Numbered from the stretch's first letter, positions 25,397 through 35,274 are shown. The stretch is DNA of 64,000 nt from Chryseobacterium indologenes (GCA_016025055.1 CP065590.1:1922001-1986000); one strand, 5' to 3'. The notes: a model not told the origin generated them from the letters alone. Numbers and translations: made by a program.

Positions 25397-25428
25397 AACC
25401 TGACAACTGTAAAATTGTCAGGTTTTTT
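25397..25428 (+). terminator. Terminator of ftsH
   Basis: AACCTGACAA / TTGTCAGGTT stem, 8-nt loop, six T, 25 bp after the ftsH stop. Confidence 0.9.
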
Positions 25429-25507
25429 CATATTTAAAGAGACATTTTTGGAATCTATTGTAATTAATTTTCTATTTTTGTATAAAGTTGACTAAAAATA
25501 GATTAAG

Positions 25508-26089
25508 TTGAATTTATTCAAGAGGATTGTAAGCAAACTTACCAACCAGCCTGAGGAAGAGGAAAAACAGAGTCTGGAGAAGCTTGGGGATTCGCTCAAA
25601 AATGCGGATCTCGACTATAAGTTTGCGCAATTATTTACGCATTCGGGAGGATTTTTTAATTATTGTGCAGATGAAGCGGAGGCTCTACAAACTTTAAATC
25701 AAATTATTAAAATAGAAGGTATAAGAAACCTTTTCTGTTGGGACAAAGAACTTCAGAACTTTTTGAATGTTGTGAAGTCTCCCTATACGTCAGAATTGCA
25801 ACCGTCTAATGATGCAGCATTCATTACCTGTGAATACCTGATCGCTTATGACGGAAGAATTATGCTTTCTCATAATAATATTCTCCATTATCATTCTTCA
25901 AGGCTGCCGGATAGAATTATCATTATTGCCAATGTTTCACAGATTGTAAACAACCTGAATGATGCCATGGGGAAAATAAAAAGGAACGGAAATATCAAGA
26001 ATCTTACTTCCATCAGCGGAAGCCAGTCAAAAATGGATAGTTCTTCGAATTCCAATACCAAATTGTTTTTATTACTGCTTGAAGATTAA
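25508..26089 (+). CDS. LUD-domain (LutC/YkgG-like) protein
   Basis: 193 aa starting at TTG 25508; no ATG gives the conserved N-terminus MNLFKRIVSKL. It resembles the LUD domain of lactate-utilisation protein C: an open alpha/beta with SNDAAFITCEYLIAYDGRIML and a RLPDRIIIIANVSQIV strand-helix near the end. The rest of a lut operon is missing, and in Bacteroidota this short form is usually found between ftsH and cdsA, as here. Its function is unknown and need not involve lactate. A possible promoter is TTG 25448-25450 with TATTTTTG 25473-25480 (22-bp spacer, weak). It is 24 bp upstream of cdsA. Confidence 0.75.
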   Translation: MNLFKRIVSKLTNQPEEEEKQSLEKLGDSLKNADLDYKFAQLFTHSGGFFNYCADEAEALQTLNQIIKIEGIRNLFCWDKELQNFLNVVKSPYTSELQPSNDAAFITCEYLIAYDGRIMLSHNNILHYHSSRLPDRIIIIANVSQIVNNLNDAMGKIKRNGNIKNLTSISGSQSKMDSSSNSNTKLFLLLLED

Positions 26090-26113
26090 GCAGCCACTTC
26101 TAAATTGTAAATT

Positions 26114-26986
26114 TTGGACAAAAACCTTATTCAAAGAACCATTTCAGGCCTGGTGTATGTAGCCGTTATCATTCTTTGTACCACTCCGTTGGGAGCACAG
26201 CTCATCAACAGTATCGTTCCCGGCCTTATTCAACAGCAGTACCTATATCATGGATTAATGAGCCTTTTGCTGGTTGTAGGAACCTGGGAATGTATCAAAA
26301 TCATGAAATTCGGGAAAGGATATGAGAAATGGGTCGTTTTTCCGTTGGTCATTTTTATATTTTATATTTTTTCCAAAAGATATTTCCACCACGATTTCTT
26401 TTTTGATTTCAGACTGAGTGAAATCCTTGCTCTTGCATTGATAGGGATCGCTGTGGTTACTTTATTTAAATTTCCCAACGAATTATACTTTGACAGTGGT
26501 AAACTTATTTTTACAGTCATTTACGTAGCGCTCCCGTTCAGTTTCGCATTAGGATTACCAAAGTTCTCCAGCTATAACGATAACTTCTCTCTGGAAGTTC
26601 TTTTCCTGTTTATTTTAATATGGAGTAGCGATACCTTTGCTTATCTGGTAGGGAAATTCTTTGGAAAACATAAAATGGCCCCTAAAATTTCCCCTAAAAA
26701 GACATGGGAAGGATATGCAGGTGGAGTAGTGCTGACACTGGTTTTATCTTACTTTATCGAGCATTATCAGCCGGAACTGAGAGGAAACTGGATGGTTGTT
26801 GGATTTCTTGTTGCTGCCTTTGCCCCACTGGGAGATCTGGTGGAGAGTCAGCTGAAAAGAAATTTCGGCGTAAAAGACAGTGGAAACATCATTCCGGGGC
26901 ATGGTGGTGTATTAGATAGGTTGGATAGTTTCATAATCTGTGTTCCTGTCGTATATTTGTACTTTATTTTAGAAAAATTTATATAG
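26114..26986 (+). CDS. cdsA: Phosphatidate cytidylyltransferase
   Basis: 290 aa from TTG 26114, placing MDKNLIQRTISGLVYVA at the N-terminus; the RTISGLVY pattern is the usual CdsA start. About seven to eight membrane helices. The family signature is near the C-terminus: SPKKTWEGYAGG, then GDLVESQLKRNFGVKDSG and PGHGGVLDRLDS. It makes CDP-diacylglycerol from phosphatidate and CTP at the inner membrane. The next gene, 4 bp downstream, is psd, so the two form a phospholipid-synthesis pair. Confidence 0.95.
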   Translation: MDKNLIQRTISGLVYVAVIILCTTPLGAQLINSIVPGLIQQQYLYHGLMSLLLVVGTWECIKIMKFGKGYEKWVVFPLVIFIFYIFSKRYFHHDFFFDFRLSEILALALIGIAVVTLFKFPNELYFDSGKLIFTVIYVALPFSFALGLPKFSSYNDNFSLEVLFLFILIWSSDTFAYLVGKFFGKHKMAPKISPKKTWEGYAGGVVLTLVLSYFIEHYQPELRGNWMVVGFLVAAFAPLGDLVESQLKRNFGVKDSGNIIPGHGGVLDRLDSFIICVPVVYLYFILEKFI

Positions 26987-26990
26987 TCTC

Positions 26991-27644
26991 ATGAAATTGC
27001 ATAGAGAATCAAAAGGAACAATCACCGTAGCGACGATCCTTTTTTTGTTAGTGGGAGCGCTGGCGATTTACTTCCTTAAAATATGGTCACTGGTGATCAT
27101 CATGCCTTTGTTGGTTATTTACTGTCTTGTATTCTGGTTTTTCAGAGTTCCGGATCGTACTATTCTCGATCACAAAGAAAATGTAATCGCACCGGTCGAC
27201 GGAAAAGTTGTAATGATCAAGGAAGTAGAAGAGAATGAATTCCTTCAGGGAAAGGCCATTCAGGTTTCTATTTTCATGTCTCCACTGAATGTACACATTT
27301 GTAGATATCCGGTGACCGGAAAAGTGATCTACAAAAAATATCATCCGGGGAAATATCTCGTAGCATGGCACGAAAAGTCTTCTACAGAAAATGAAAGAAC
27401 GACGGTAGCAGTAGAAACGCAGACGAACCATAAAGTGGTCTTCAGACAGATTGCGGGATATGTTGCCAGAAGAATTGTTTTTTACTGTAACGAAGGAGAT
27501 CAGGCAAAAGCCGGACATGAATTCGGTTTCATCAAGTTCGGATCAAGAATGGATGTATTCCTTCCTCTGGATACTGAAATTGTGTGTCAGATCGGAGATA
27601 TCACAAAAGGGGGTCTGGATGTGATCGCCAAACTGAAACACTAA
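26991..27644 (+). CDS. psd: Phosphatidylserine decarboxylase-related proenzyme
   Basis: 217 aa, the short (type II) form. Two N-terminal membrane helices (about 10-50), then the catalytic fold with VIAPVDGKVV and MSPLNVHICRYP. The self-cleavage motif FIKFGSRMDVFLP, where Gly-Ser is cut to give a pyruvoyl group on the serine, marks the end of the beta chain. It converts phosphatidylserine to phosphatidylethanolamine, the major flavobacterial phospholipid. It is co-transcribed with cdsA and followed by a strong terminator. Confidence 0.95.
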   Translation: MKLHRESKGTITVATILFLLVGALAIYFLKIWSLVIIMPLLVIYCLVFWFFRVPDRTILDHKENVIAPVDGKVVMIKEVEENEFLQGKAIQVSIFMSPLNVHICRYPVTGKVIYKKYHPGKYLVAWHEKSSTENERTTVAVETQTNHKVVFRQIAGYVARRIVFYCNEGDQAKAGHEFGFIKFGSRMDVFLPLDTEIVCQIGDITKGGLDVIAKLKH

Positions 27645-27663
27645 GATTTATCATCAATCATAA

Positions 27664-27695
27664 AAAAGATCGTTCTCAAAAGGACGATCTTTTTT
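27664..27695 (+). terminator. Terminator of the cdsA-psd operon
   Basis: AAAAGATCGT / ACGATCTTTT stem with a 10-nt loop and a T-run, 20 bp after psd. Confidence 0.9.
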
Positions 27696-27754
27696 ATTGT
27701 AAATCCACAGATTGTCACCTGTGAGGAGAGAGTATCTGAACCTATTATTTGATC

Positions 27755-28103
27755 TTAAGCTTTTATATATGGTTTTATTTCATCCAGAAGCCTTAATATC
27801 AGCTCCAGTGGCAAATCTTGCTCGGCGTCAATTAAAAGGATTTTAAACTTCTTTCTGCCATCCTGGGTCAATTCAGGATAGTCCAGTTTATCACCGTGGT
27901 AAAAACTGATGTAATGCTTCCGGTACTTTTTGCTGTAATAAAAATAACAGAGCATTTTTTTTTGTATTTGATAAAGGGAAGACCAAAGCTGAAGGTTTCC
28001 GTAATGTTTTCTGTATCAGAAGCCAGTATCTTTTCCCTTAAAAAAGAAGAGCACTTCTTTCAGGCTCTTCGATTCTGTAGAAATACTCTTGTATAGGGTT
28101 CAT
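27755..28103 (-). pseudogene. DUF1801-like small protein broken by two homopolymer frameshifts
   Basis: From ATG 28103 the frame MNPIQEYFYRIEEPERSALL stops early. Lengthening the A6 at 28040-28045 and the T9 at 27955-27963 (plus strand) by one base each gives a 116-aa protein with LREKILASDTENITETFSFG, LPFIKYKKKMLCYFYYSKK and a C-terminal LLIDAEQDLPLELILRLLDE segment. That pattern is the DUF1801 / YdhG-like fold, small proteins of unknown function (one Bacillus member binds iron/frataxin-like). Without the repair only the C-terminal 66 residues form a frame. It stands alone between two terminators. The family call rests on pattern only. Confidence 0.6.
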
Positions 28104-28125
28104 ATTTTGAAATTCTTGAAATACA

Positions 28126-29965
28126 TTAGTCGAAATTCTGAAGTTCGACAAGCTTATTATACATTCCTTTTTTAGCGATAAGATCGTGGTGGGTACCTTG
28201 TTCTACAATGTCTCCTTTTTCCATTACCACAATCCAGTCTGCTTTCTGGATGGTCGAAAGTCGGTGGGCAATCACCAGAGAGGTTCTGTTTTCCATCATT
28301 TTTTCTAAAGCATCCTGTACAAATCTTTCGGATTCGGTATCAAGGGCTGATGTTGCTTCATCAAGAATCATGATTGGAGGGTTCTTTAGGACAGCCCTTG
28401 CGATAGAAACTCTTTGTTTCTGTCCTCCCGACAGCTTGTTTCCGTCATCCCCGATATTGGTATCATATCCTTCCGAAAGATTGGTGATGAAATCGTCTGC
28501 ATTGGCTATTCTGGCTGCTGCAATTACTTCTTCTCTCGTGGCGTCAGGTTTACCCATCAAAATATTATTGTATACCGAATCATTGAATAATACGGACTCC
28601 TGGGTTACCATTCCTAAAAGCTGACGGTATTCCTGTAATTTCAAATGTTTGATATCTGTACCGTCGATAAGAATTTCTCCTTCTGAAACATCATAAAATC
28701 TGGCTAAAAGGTTAGCTATGGTCGTTTTTCCACTTCCGCTTTGCCCGACTAATGCTACAGTTCTTCCTTTCGGAATCGTCAGGTTGAAATTTTTAAGGAT
28801 AAGATTGGATTTATCATAGTAGAATCCAATATTTTTAAATTCAATATTATTTTGTAAGGTAGAAATAGAAACCGGTTCTGCAACTTCTTCGATTTTTACA
28901 TCAGCATCCAGGATTTCCAATACTCTTTTCAGAGAAGCTTCCCCTTTCTGTACGTTGGAAATGGAAGTGGATAAACTTTTTGCAGGAGGCAGGATCTGGA
29001 AGAACAATCCAAGGAAAACAAGGAAATCTGCAGGAGAAATACTTTGTTCAACAATAATCTGTTTTCCTCCGTACCAGGCAATGATTAAGAACGTAATAGA
29101 ACCTAGGAATTCGCTCATAGGAGAAGCTAATTCTTTCTTCCTTCCTAAACTGATGGAGCTCGAGATCCACTTGTTCATGGATCTCATAAAACGATTATCC
29201 ATGATCTTCTCCGCATTAAAGATTTTAATAACTTTTGAAGATTTTAAAGTCTCATCTACAATAGAGAAGATCGTTCCCATTTCATTTTGTGCTTCGTGAG
29301 AATCTTTCTTAAGACTTTTTCCTACCAAAGCGATCATGGTTCCCATAACGGGTAAAACCAATAGAGAGAAAAGGGTCATTTCCGCACTTAAAAAGAATAA
29401 ACTTACCAAAGTACTGATCAGCATAAAGGGTGCATTGATAAGTTCCACTAAACTTCCCAGAATATTTCCTTCAACTTCTCCAACATCATTAGACATACGG
29501 GACATCAGATCTCCTTTTCTGCTTTCTGTGAAAAATGAAACCGGTAAAGAAAGTATCTTTCTGTACATCGCGCCACGAAGATCTTTTGTAACGCCAACAC
29601 GGTAGTTGATCAACAGGAAAGCACCAAAATATCTGAACATATTTCTCAGTAAAAACATGAACGCAGTGATGATACACAGCCATGCAAGGACTTTCAGGGC
29701 ACCATATTCACCTACAAGGTTCTGGATATAGTAGTTGGAATAGTCTTTTACATAGGTGAAAAAAATCAAGAAACTCACCGGAATAAACGGGTGCGGTCTC
29801 ATATTTTTCCGGTTTAATGGTGCCAAAAAGCATTCCCAGTACCGGTAAAATAGTACCTAAGGAAGCAATCTGAAATACGGAGTACAGGATATTGAAAAAT
29901 AAACTTCCGTAGATGTATTTTTGATGCGGTCTCGCGAATTTCAGGATTTTTTTATATTCGTTCAT
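28126..29965 (-). pseudogene. ABC exporter (MsbA-like, fused permease and ATPase), split by a one-base frameshift
   Basis: Frames 29708-29965 and 28126-29826 join into a 612-aa half-transporter if the A7 run at 29759-29765 is one base shorter, restoring GEFLDFFTYVKDYSNYY. The N-terminal six-helix permease domain (about 1-330) is followed by an ATPase domain with Walker A GQSGSGKTTI, signature LSGGQKQR, Walker B IMILDEATSALD and H-loop IAHRLST. It resembles the lipid flippase/multidrug group (MsbA, Sav1866) and works as a homodimer in the inner membrane; the substrate is unknown. A CAAAATTA at 29986-29993 fits a minus-strand -7 box, without a matching -33. Confidence 0.9.
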
Positions 29966-30140
29966 TCAATGAAAAAATTGGATAGCAAAATTACGTAAAA
30001 TTACAAGATAAGACGTTCTTAATCCTATTTTACTTTAATTAATATGTTTTAAAGGATTTGTTTTTGTTACAACTAAATATAATCTGCCAATGTTTTTTTA
30101 TTATTATAGAATAAGATACCGTATCGCACAGATATTGATG

Positions 30141-30171
30141 AAAAAAACAAACCGTCCTCAGGACGGTTTTT
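30141..30171 (-). terminator. Terminator of the M28 peptidase gene
   Basis: AAACCGTCC / GGACGGTTT stem with a TCA loop, followed by seven T (interrupted by one G) on the minus strand, 13 bp after the stop. Confidence 0.85.
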
Positions 30172-30183
30172 ATGGCAATGAAA

Positions 30184-31107
30184 TCAATTAAAATTTACCT
30201 GGTCATTATATTTCGGACTGAAATTATGAGGATTTAATTTTTCCAGTGTTTTCCCGAAATTGTTGATGATTTGCGTCATATTATCAAAGTCAACGATGTT
30301 GATGTCATCATTTTCATGATGATAATGCGTCGCCTTACTCATATCTACTGTTGAAAATGAATGAGCAATGATTTTCTTCTTTACAAAACTTACGTTGTCT
30401 GAACGATAAAATAATTGCTCTCTTGCATAAGGGTCTGCGTTTATTTTTAATCCGTTTGCGGCACTTTTGTTAAATAATTCATCCAAATCCGAAAAGCTGT
30501 CGCCTGTCATATACAGTGCATTTTTCCCCCATTGAGATTCTGTGGCAACCATTTCAAAATTGAAAAGAGCGGTCATATTCTGATAGATTTTGTCAAGGTT
30601 TTTATCCTGTGAGATAGCTGTAGAACCCAGCATTCCTTTTTCCTCGCCATTAAAAGCCATAAAAACCATAGAAAAATCCGGTTTTTTATTTTTAAAATAA
30701 TCTGCAATACCTACCAGAGTGGTAATTCCGCTGGCGTCATCATCTGCACCGTTGTAGATATTGTCTCCCGTTTTATTGCTGGTTCCGATATGGTCAAAAT
30801 GTCCGGAGAATCCAAGGTATTTATCATTTTTTCCCTTTTTAACACCACATACGTTATAGGCCTTTTTTCCTTTGTATTCAAAAGGAATCAGATAAGAATT
30901 TCCAGTGCAGTAATCGAGATTGTTTTCCTTGAAAAGAGTGGCTATATATTGGGCGGCATTCTCATTTTCCGGTGTCCCAATCTCTCTGCCTTTCATTTCA
31001 TCTGATGCTAATGTTGAAAGAATAGTCTTTACTCTTTCTTTTGAGATTTCCTGTGCAAAAGTACAGATGGAGAATAGGGATACTATAAGATAACTTAGTT
31101 TTTTCAT
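30184..31107 (-). CDS. Secreted M28 family zinc aminopeptidase
   Basis: 307 aa with signal peptide MKKLSYLIVSLFSICTFAQ. The co-catalytic zinc set is visible in order: SGHFDHIG (His), YNGADDDASG (bridging Asp), NGEEKGMLGS (catalytic Glu and Glu ligand), FNFEM (Glu/Asp ligand position) and a late YHHENDD histidine. Members remove N-terminal residues from peptides. Lacking a T9SS signal, it is probably periplasmic or outer-membrane associated. Single gene with its own terminator. Confidence 0.9.
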   Translation of the reverse strand: MKKLSYLIVSLFSICTFAQEISKERVKTILSTLASDEMKGREIGTPENENAAQYIATLFKENNLDYCTGNSYLIPFEYKGKKAYNVCGVKKGKNDKYLGFSGHFDHIGTSNKTGDNIYNGADDDASGITTLVGIADYFKNKKPDFSMVFMAFNGEEKGMLGSTAISQDKNLDKIYQNMTALFNFEMVATESQWGKNALYMTGDSFSDLDELFNKSAANGLKINADPYAREQLFYRSDNVSFVKKKIIAHSFSTVDMSKATHYHHENDDINIVDFDNMTQIINNFGKTLEKLNPHNFSPKYNDQVNFN

Positions 31108-31213
31108 TGGCTTTCAATTAAAGATTATAAGATCTGTCGTAGTTTAGACCGAAACGTTGCAGGAAGGTACGTAATTTAATTGATTGGTCTGAAGAAAAGG
31201 AAGTGCACCAAAT

Positions 31214-31242
31214 AAAAAACAGCTCCTGAAAAGGAACTGTTC
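31214..31242 (-). terminator. Terminator of the DUF4293 gene
   Basis: AACAGcTCCT / AGGAAcTGTT stem with a GAAA-type loop and six T on the minus strand, 24 bp after the stop; one mismatch pair in the stem. Confidence 0.7.
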
Positions 31243-31265
31243 TCACTCAAAAAATCGTTGTAAGG

Positions 31266-31655
31266 CTATCGAAGTCTGTCTACAGATTTTACGAGCCTCT
31301 CATCTCTGCGGATAAATACGTTTGCAATAAACAAACAGATTACCGCGATCAATGGGAAAATCGGCTCAATACCCTTCTCAGGAAATTGAATTCCTCCGGA
31401 TAAGTTTAGTAACCAGTACGCCAATACACCAATCAACAAAGCGTTTATAATAATGCTGATGGTATTCAGCAGAATTTGTCTTTTTCTGTTTTTAAAACTA
31501 AAAATACTTAATGCCCCGGTTAAAACCAATATAATACAACCGATATTAAGTACCGGAATAGTACCAAATACAGCGACATCCTGTCCTGTAATGAAAAGAA
31601 AAACAGCAGCTAATAGCGCCAGTAATGTCCAAATAGTTTGTATTCTTTGTAGCAT
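31266..31655 (-). CDS. DUF4293 membrane protein
   Basis: 129 aa with four membrane helices: TLLALLAAVFLFITG, IGCIILVLTGALSIFSF, ISIIINALLIGVLAYWL and IFPLIAVICLFIANVFI. It starts MLQRIQTIWTLLA, the usual beginning of the Bacteroidota DUF4293 family, and ends with a basic tail RRDERLVKSVDRLR. It is typically divergent from rho in this phylum, as here. Function unknown; no enzyme motif. Confidence 0.8.
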   Translation of the reverse strand: MLQRIQTIWTLLALLAAVFLFITGQDVAVFGTIPVLNIGCIILVLTGALSIFSFKNRKRQILLNTISIIINALLIGVLAYWLLNLSGGIQFPEKGIEPIFPLIAVICLFIANVFIRRDERLVKSVDRLR

Positions 31656-31673
31656 TGAATATTAAATTCTTGG

Positions 31674-31703
31674 CAAAAATAACATAAATTTTGCACAATT
31701 CAA
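31674..31703 (-). promoter_or_regulatory. Promoter of the DUF4293 gene
   Basis: On the minus strand TTG (31703-31701), a 19-bp spacer and TATTTTTG (31681-31674). Full consensus match. It overlaps the rho promoter on the other strand. Confidence 0.75.
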
Positions 31704-31720
31704 AAATAAGTGTAGATTTG
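31691..31720 (+). promoter_or_regulatory. rho: Promoter of rho
   Basis: TTG (31691-31693), a 19-bp spacer and TAGATTTG (31713-31720). Full flavobacterial consensus. It leaves a leader of about 75 nt before the rho ATG at 31800. Confidence 0.8.
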
Positions 31721-31799
31721 CATTATACAATGTACTTGAAAACAAAAGTCACCGGACTTACTTTTCTTACTCACAATTAATTACATTTTTACATTAAGT

Positions 31800-33620
31800 A
31801 TGTTTAACATAGAAACGTTAAGGTCAAAATCCGTAACGGAACTGACTAAAATCTTAAAAGATTTGGGCGTTAAAGTTGCAAGAAACAGCAATGAAAATGA
31901 CAAGATCTTTGCTATTCTTGACTTTCAGGCTTCCAACCCCAAAGTCTCAAAAGATTATTTCAATGCCACAGAAACTACCAGTATAAATACTGAAGAGGCT
32001 GCCGCAGAAAAACCTGCTAAAGCCCCGGCAAGAAAAGCTGCTGCCCCTAAAAAGACTGCAGCCAAACCTAAGACAACAGCAAAAGCCCCGGTAGAACCAA
32101 AAGTAGAGGAAAAAGTAGAAGAAAAAATACCGGATTCCGAAGAAGTAAAAACCGAAGAGCCTAAAGCAGAAACAGCCCTAGCCACCGAAGAAACTTCTAC
32201 TCCTTCAGCAGCAGCTAAGAAAAAAAGAAAACGGGTTTCCACCAACACAGGCAATACTGAGGTAGCTCAGGAAAAACCGGAAACTCCTAAAAACACAGAG
32301 TCCCAGGAATCTTCTCCGATAGAAGAAAAGCCTAATCACCCTCAGCAACAGGCTAACAACAGACCTCAGAAAGGACACAACCATCCGCAGAACGGCGGAA
32401 ACCAAAATAAAAATCAAAACCAACAACATCAGCACCAAAACCAGAACCAGAACAGACATTCTGAGAAGGCAGAGGAAGCACAGGACCATAAGAAAGAATT
32501 CAATTTTGATGGGCTTGTGAGCATTGAAGGAGTGCTGGAAATCTTACCTGATAACTATGGATTCTTACGTTCATCAGACTTCAGTTATATTTCTTCTCCT
32601 GATGATGTGTATGTATCTACCGCGCAAATCAGAAATTTTGGTTTAAAAACCGGCGATACCGTTAAAGGAATTGTAAGGTTACCAAAAGAAGGCGAAAAGT
32701 ATTTTTCATTACTAAGACCTACTGAGGTTAACGGACGTGATCTGGCCTTCATCAAAGACCGTGTTGCTTTTGAATATCTGACTCCTCTTTTCCCGGAAGA
32801 AAAATTCAATCTTGCAGGAAGCGGATCTACTGTTTCTACCAGAATCGTAGATTTATTTGCTCCTATCGGAAAAGGGCAAAGAGCGATGATTGTTGCCCAG
32901 CCTAAAACGGGTAAGACCATGTTGCTGAAAGATATTGCCAATTCTATTGCTGCCAATCACCCTGAAGTTTATATGATGGTCCTTCTGATCGACGAACGTC
33001 CTGAAGAGGTTACCGATATGGAAAGAAGTGTAAATGCAGAAGTAATTGCCTCTACATTTGACGAAGCCGCTGAAAAACACGTGAAAGTAGCAAACCTTGT
33101 TCTTGCGAAAGCTCAGAGAATGGTGGAATGCGGACATGATGTTGTGATCTTGCTTGATTCTATTACAAGATTGGCAAGAGCTTATAACACCGTTACTCCT
33201 GCATCCGGTAAAGTACTTTCCGGTGGGGTTGATGCCAATGCTCTTCATAAACCCAAAAGATTCTTTGGAGCTGCCAGAAAAATTGAAGGAGGAGGTTCAT
33301 TGACGATTATTGCAACTGCATTGATTGATACAGGTTCTAAAATGGACGAAGTAATCTTTGAAGAATTCAAAGGTACAGGGAACATGGAACTTCAGCTGGA
33401 TAGAAAAATCGCTAACAGAAGAATTTATCCTGCTATTGACCTTGTGTCGTCAAGTACACGTAGAGATGATCTTCTTCTTGATGAAGTTACTTCGCAAAGA
33501 ATGTGGATTTTAAGAAAATACCTTTCTGAAATGAATCCGGTGGAAGCGATGGAATTTGTAGATAAAAACATCAAAGGAACCCTGAATAATGAAGAGTTCC
33601 TGATGTCTATGAATAAATAA
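31800..33620 (+). CDS. rho: Transcription termination factor Rho with a long disordered insert
   Basis: 606 aa, much longer than the ~420 aa of E. coli Rho. An N-terminal Rho-N helical domain (about 1-60) is followed by a ~175-residue low-complexity insert, first Ala/Lys/Pro/Glu-rich and then Asn/Gln/His-rich (runs such as [18 protein letters not shown]). The RNA-binding cold-shock-like domain follows ([15 protein letters not shown]), then the RecA-type ATPase with Walker A PKTGKT, the [16 protein letters not shown]alker B region and the R-loop. It is an RNA-translocating hexamer that ends transcription. Inserts of this kind are normal in Bacteroidota and have been tied to condensate formation in Bacteroides. 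It ends in an unusual terminator shared with the dapB 3' end. Confidence 0.96.
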   Translation: MFNIETLRSKSVTELTKILKDLGVKVARNSNENDKIFAILDFQASNPKVSKDYFNATETTSINTEEAAAEKPAKAPARKAAAPKKTAAKPKTTAKAPVEPKVEEKVEEKIPDSEEVKTEEPKAETALATEETSTPSAAAKKKRKRVSTNTGNTEVAQEKPETPKNTESQESSPIEEKPNHPQQQANNRPQKGHNHPQNGGNQNKNQNQQHQHQNQNQNRHSEKAEEAQDHKKEFNFDGLVSIEGVLEILPDNYGFLRSSDFSYISSPDDVYVSTAQIRNFGLKTGDTVKGIVRLPKEGEKYFSLLRPTEVNGRDLAFIKDRVAFEYLTPLFPEEKFNLAGSGSTVSTRIVDLFAPIGKGQRAMIVAQPKTGKTMLLKDIANSIAANHPEVYMMVLLIDERPEEVTDMERSVNAEVIASTFDEAAEKHVKVANLVLAKAQRMVECGHDVVILLDSITRLARAYNTVTPASGKVLSGGVDANALHKPKRFFGAARKIEGGGSLTIIATALIDTGSKMDEVIFEEFKGTGNMELQLDRKIANRRIYPAIDLVSSSTRRDDLLLDEVTSQRMWILRKYLSEMNPVEAMEFVDKNIKGTLNNEEFLMSMNK

Positions 33621-33636
33621 TAAATTAAATTTTCAT

Positions 33637-33705
33637 AAGCCGGGCTTCTATACTTTGAAATAAGGATGCAACAAATCCTCAAATTTATAGAAGCCCGGTT
33701 TTTTA
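33637..33705 (+). terminator. rho terminator built from the 3' coding end of the convergent dapB
   Basis: CCGGGCTTCTATA and TATAGAAGCCCGG arms about 33 nt apart, followed by a six-T run (33699-33704). The right arm and the loop lie inside the dapB coding sequence; the left arm spans its stop codon. Confidence 0.75.
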
Positions 33706-34397
33706 TGGATAAGATGTTCGGCAGCAAACAAAGCTCCGTTGCCAAAGGCATCCCTGGAGATAGATTCGTGGATAAGCCTTACCGTCTGAAAAGGAAATCC
33801 AAAAATAACTTCATGTTTTCCTACAATTCCTCCTGCTCTGATGGTATTGATATTCTCATCCTGCACATCCAATGCGTCGGCGATACGAATAGCCGTTCCT
33901 GAAATTCCTTCTTTGTCTTTAAAATGTTCCTCAACAATTTCTATATCTACTGAAGGGGCAATCTTTTTTAAAAACCGCGCAGCATACAGTAAATAATTAA
34001 TTCCCAGGGTAATATTGGGAGACCAGAAAACCGTCGCATTTTTTGCCAGCTTATGAAGGAGGCCAACTTCTTTATCTGTATAATGGGAAATGGCAGAAAT
34101 GATTTTTACTTCATGTTCAGCAGCAGATTCTCCATACATATAAATACCGTCTTTAGAAGAGAAGTCAATGATAGCATCTACCGGATGCTCTTTCAGCAAT
34201 TCCCCCACAGATATCTTTTTCTCTGAATAAAAATGACCGGGATCATCACTTTCTATGCCTAAAAAATCTGCGGCATCCCTTGCTGTCAGTCTATTAGTTT
34301 TTCTGTAAATCCACTGCAAGGTATGATCCTTATTCTGAAGTATTACAGAGGCCACTGCCTTTCCTGCTTTACCAAATCCAAAAAGTCCTATTTTCAT
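33648..34397 (-). CDS. dapB: 4-hydroxy-tetrahydrodipicolinate reductase
   Basis: 249 aa. NAD(P)H-dependent reduction step of the diaminopimelate/lysine pathway. N-terminal Rossmann motif GLFGFGKAGKAVA, AIIDFSS in the cofactor domain, and SPNITLGINYLLYAARFL, which corresponds to the conserved SxNxSxGV segment. Then EIVEEHFKDKEGISGTAIRIADAL, the substrate loop, in which the usual HHxxKxDxPSGTA is partly altered (EHFKDKEGISGTA). It is slightly shorter than E. coli DapB. Convergent with rho; its last codons form the rho terminator. The altered loop leaves some room for a related function. Confidence 0.88.
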   Translation of the reverse strand: MKIGLFGFGKAGKAVASVILQNKDHTLQWIYRKTNRLTARDAADFLGIESDDPGHFYSEKKISVGELLKEHPVDAIIDFSSKDGIYMYGESAAEHEVKIISAISHYTDKEVGLLHKLAKNATVFWSPNITLGINYLLYAARFLKKIAPSVDIEIVEEHFKDKEGISGTAIRIADALDVQDENINTIRAGGIVGKHEVIFGFPFQTVRLIHESISRDAFGNGALFAAEHLIHKKPGFYKFEDLLHPYFKV

Positions 34398-34622
34398 AGT
34401 AAAAGTATTTTAAGTTAAACATTCAGTGAGAGAATATTCTGATTCGGAATATTGCTCATATTGTGTAAGTTACAAAATTGAAAATAAAGTAGGTTTTGAA
34501 TACTATCATTGAGGGTTGAAGCGAATGCTTATTTTAATCAGCTTGAAAAAAATATTTTAAAATTTAATTCATTCTAAATCAATGTATCAATGTTAAAGAT
34601 TTATTAAAGTAATACCCAATCT

Positions 34623-34653
34623 TTGATTATCCCTTAAATATTGGCTAATTTTG
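34623..34653 (+). promoter_or_regulatory. Promoter of the superoxide dismutase gene
   Basis: TTG (34623-34625), a 20-bp spacer and TAATTTTG (34646-34653), with the ATG at 34678. Good consensus match. Confidence 0.75.
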
Positions 34654-34677
34654 GGTATAACATTAAAAATAAAGATT

Positions 34678-35274
34678 ATGTCATTTGAATTACCAAAATT
34701 AGGATATGCATACGATGCATTAGAACCTACGATCGATGCTAAAACTATGGAAATCCATTATACAAAACATCACCAGGCGTATATTGACAATTTAAATAAA
34801 GCAATCGAAGGTACTGATTTAGCAGGAAAAACTATCGAAGAGATCTGCCAGACAGGTACTGATAAGCCGGCAGTAAGAAATAACGGTGGTGGTCACTTCA
34901 ACCACTCTTTATTCTGGGAAATTCTGACTCCCGGAGGAAGCAAAGAACCAGTAGGAAATGTAAAAGCTGCTATTGAAAACTATGGTGGTCTTGAAAAATT
35001 CAAAACTGACTTTTCTGATGCTGCTAAAACAAGATTTGGTTCAGGATGGGCTTGGTTGGTAAAAAATGCTGACGGTTCTGTTTCTGTTTCTTCTACACCA
35101 AACCAGGATAACCCGTTAATGCCTGTTGCAGATGTTAAAGGAACTCCGGTTTTAGGATTAGATGTTTGGGAGCATGCTTATTACTTAAACTACCAAAACA
35201 GGAGACCTGATTATGTTTCTGCATTCTTCGATGTAGTAAACTGGGATAAAGTAGAGGAATTATTCAACAAATAA
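34678..35274 (+). CDS. Iron/manganese superoxide dismutase
   Basis: 198 aa from ATG 34678. An in-frame TTG/ATG-like start nine codons upstream would lie in the promoter and is rejected; [17 protein letters not shown] is the normal start. Metal ligands in order: H27, H76 (HFNHSLFW), D162 and H166 ([12 protein letters not shown]). It converts superoxide to hydrogen peroxide and oxygen in the cytosol. Residue types around the metal fit the Fe/Mn family without deciding the metal. Monocistronic with its own promoter and terminator, as expected for an abundant stress protein. Confidence 0.95.
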   Translation: MSFELPKLGYAYDALEPTIDAKTMEIHYTKHHQAYIDNLNKAIEGTDLAGKTIEEICQTGTDKPAVRNNGGGHFNHSLFWEILTPGGSKEPVGNVKAAIENYGGLEKFKTDFSDAAKTRFGSGWAWLVKNADGSVSVSSTPNQDNPLMPVADVKGTPVLGLDVWEHAYYLNYQNRRPDYVSAFFDVVNWDKVEELFNK

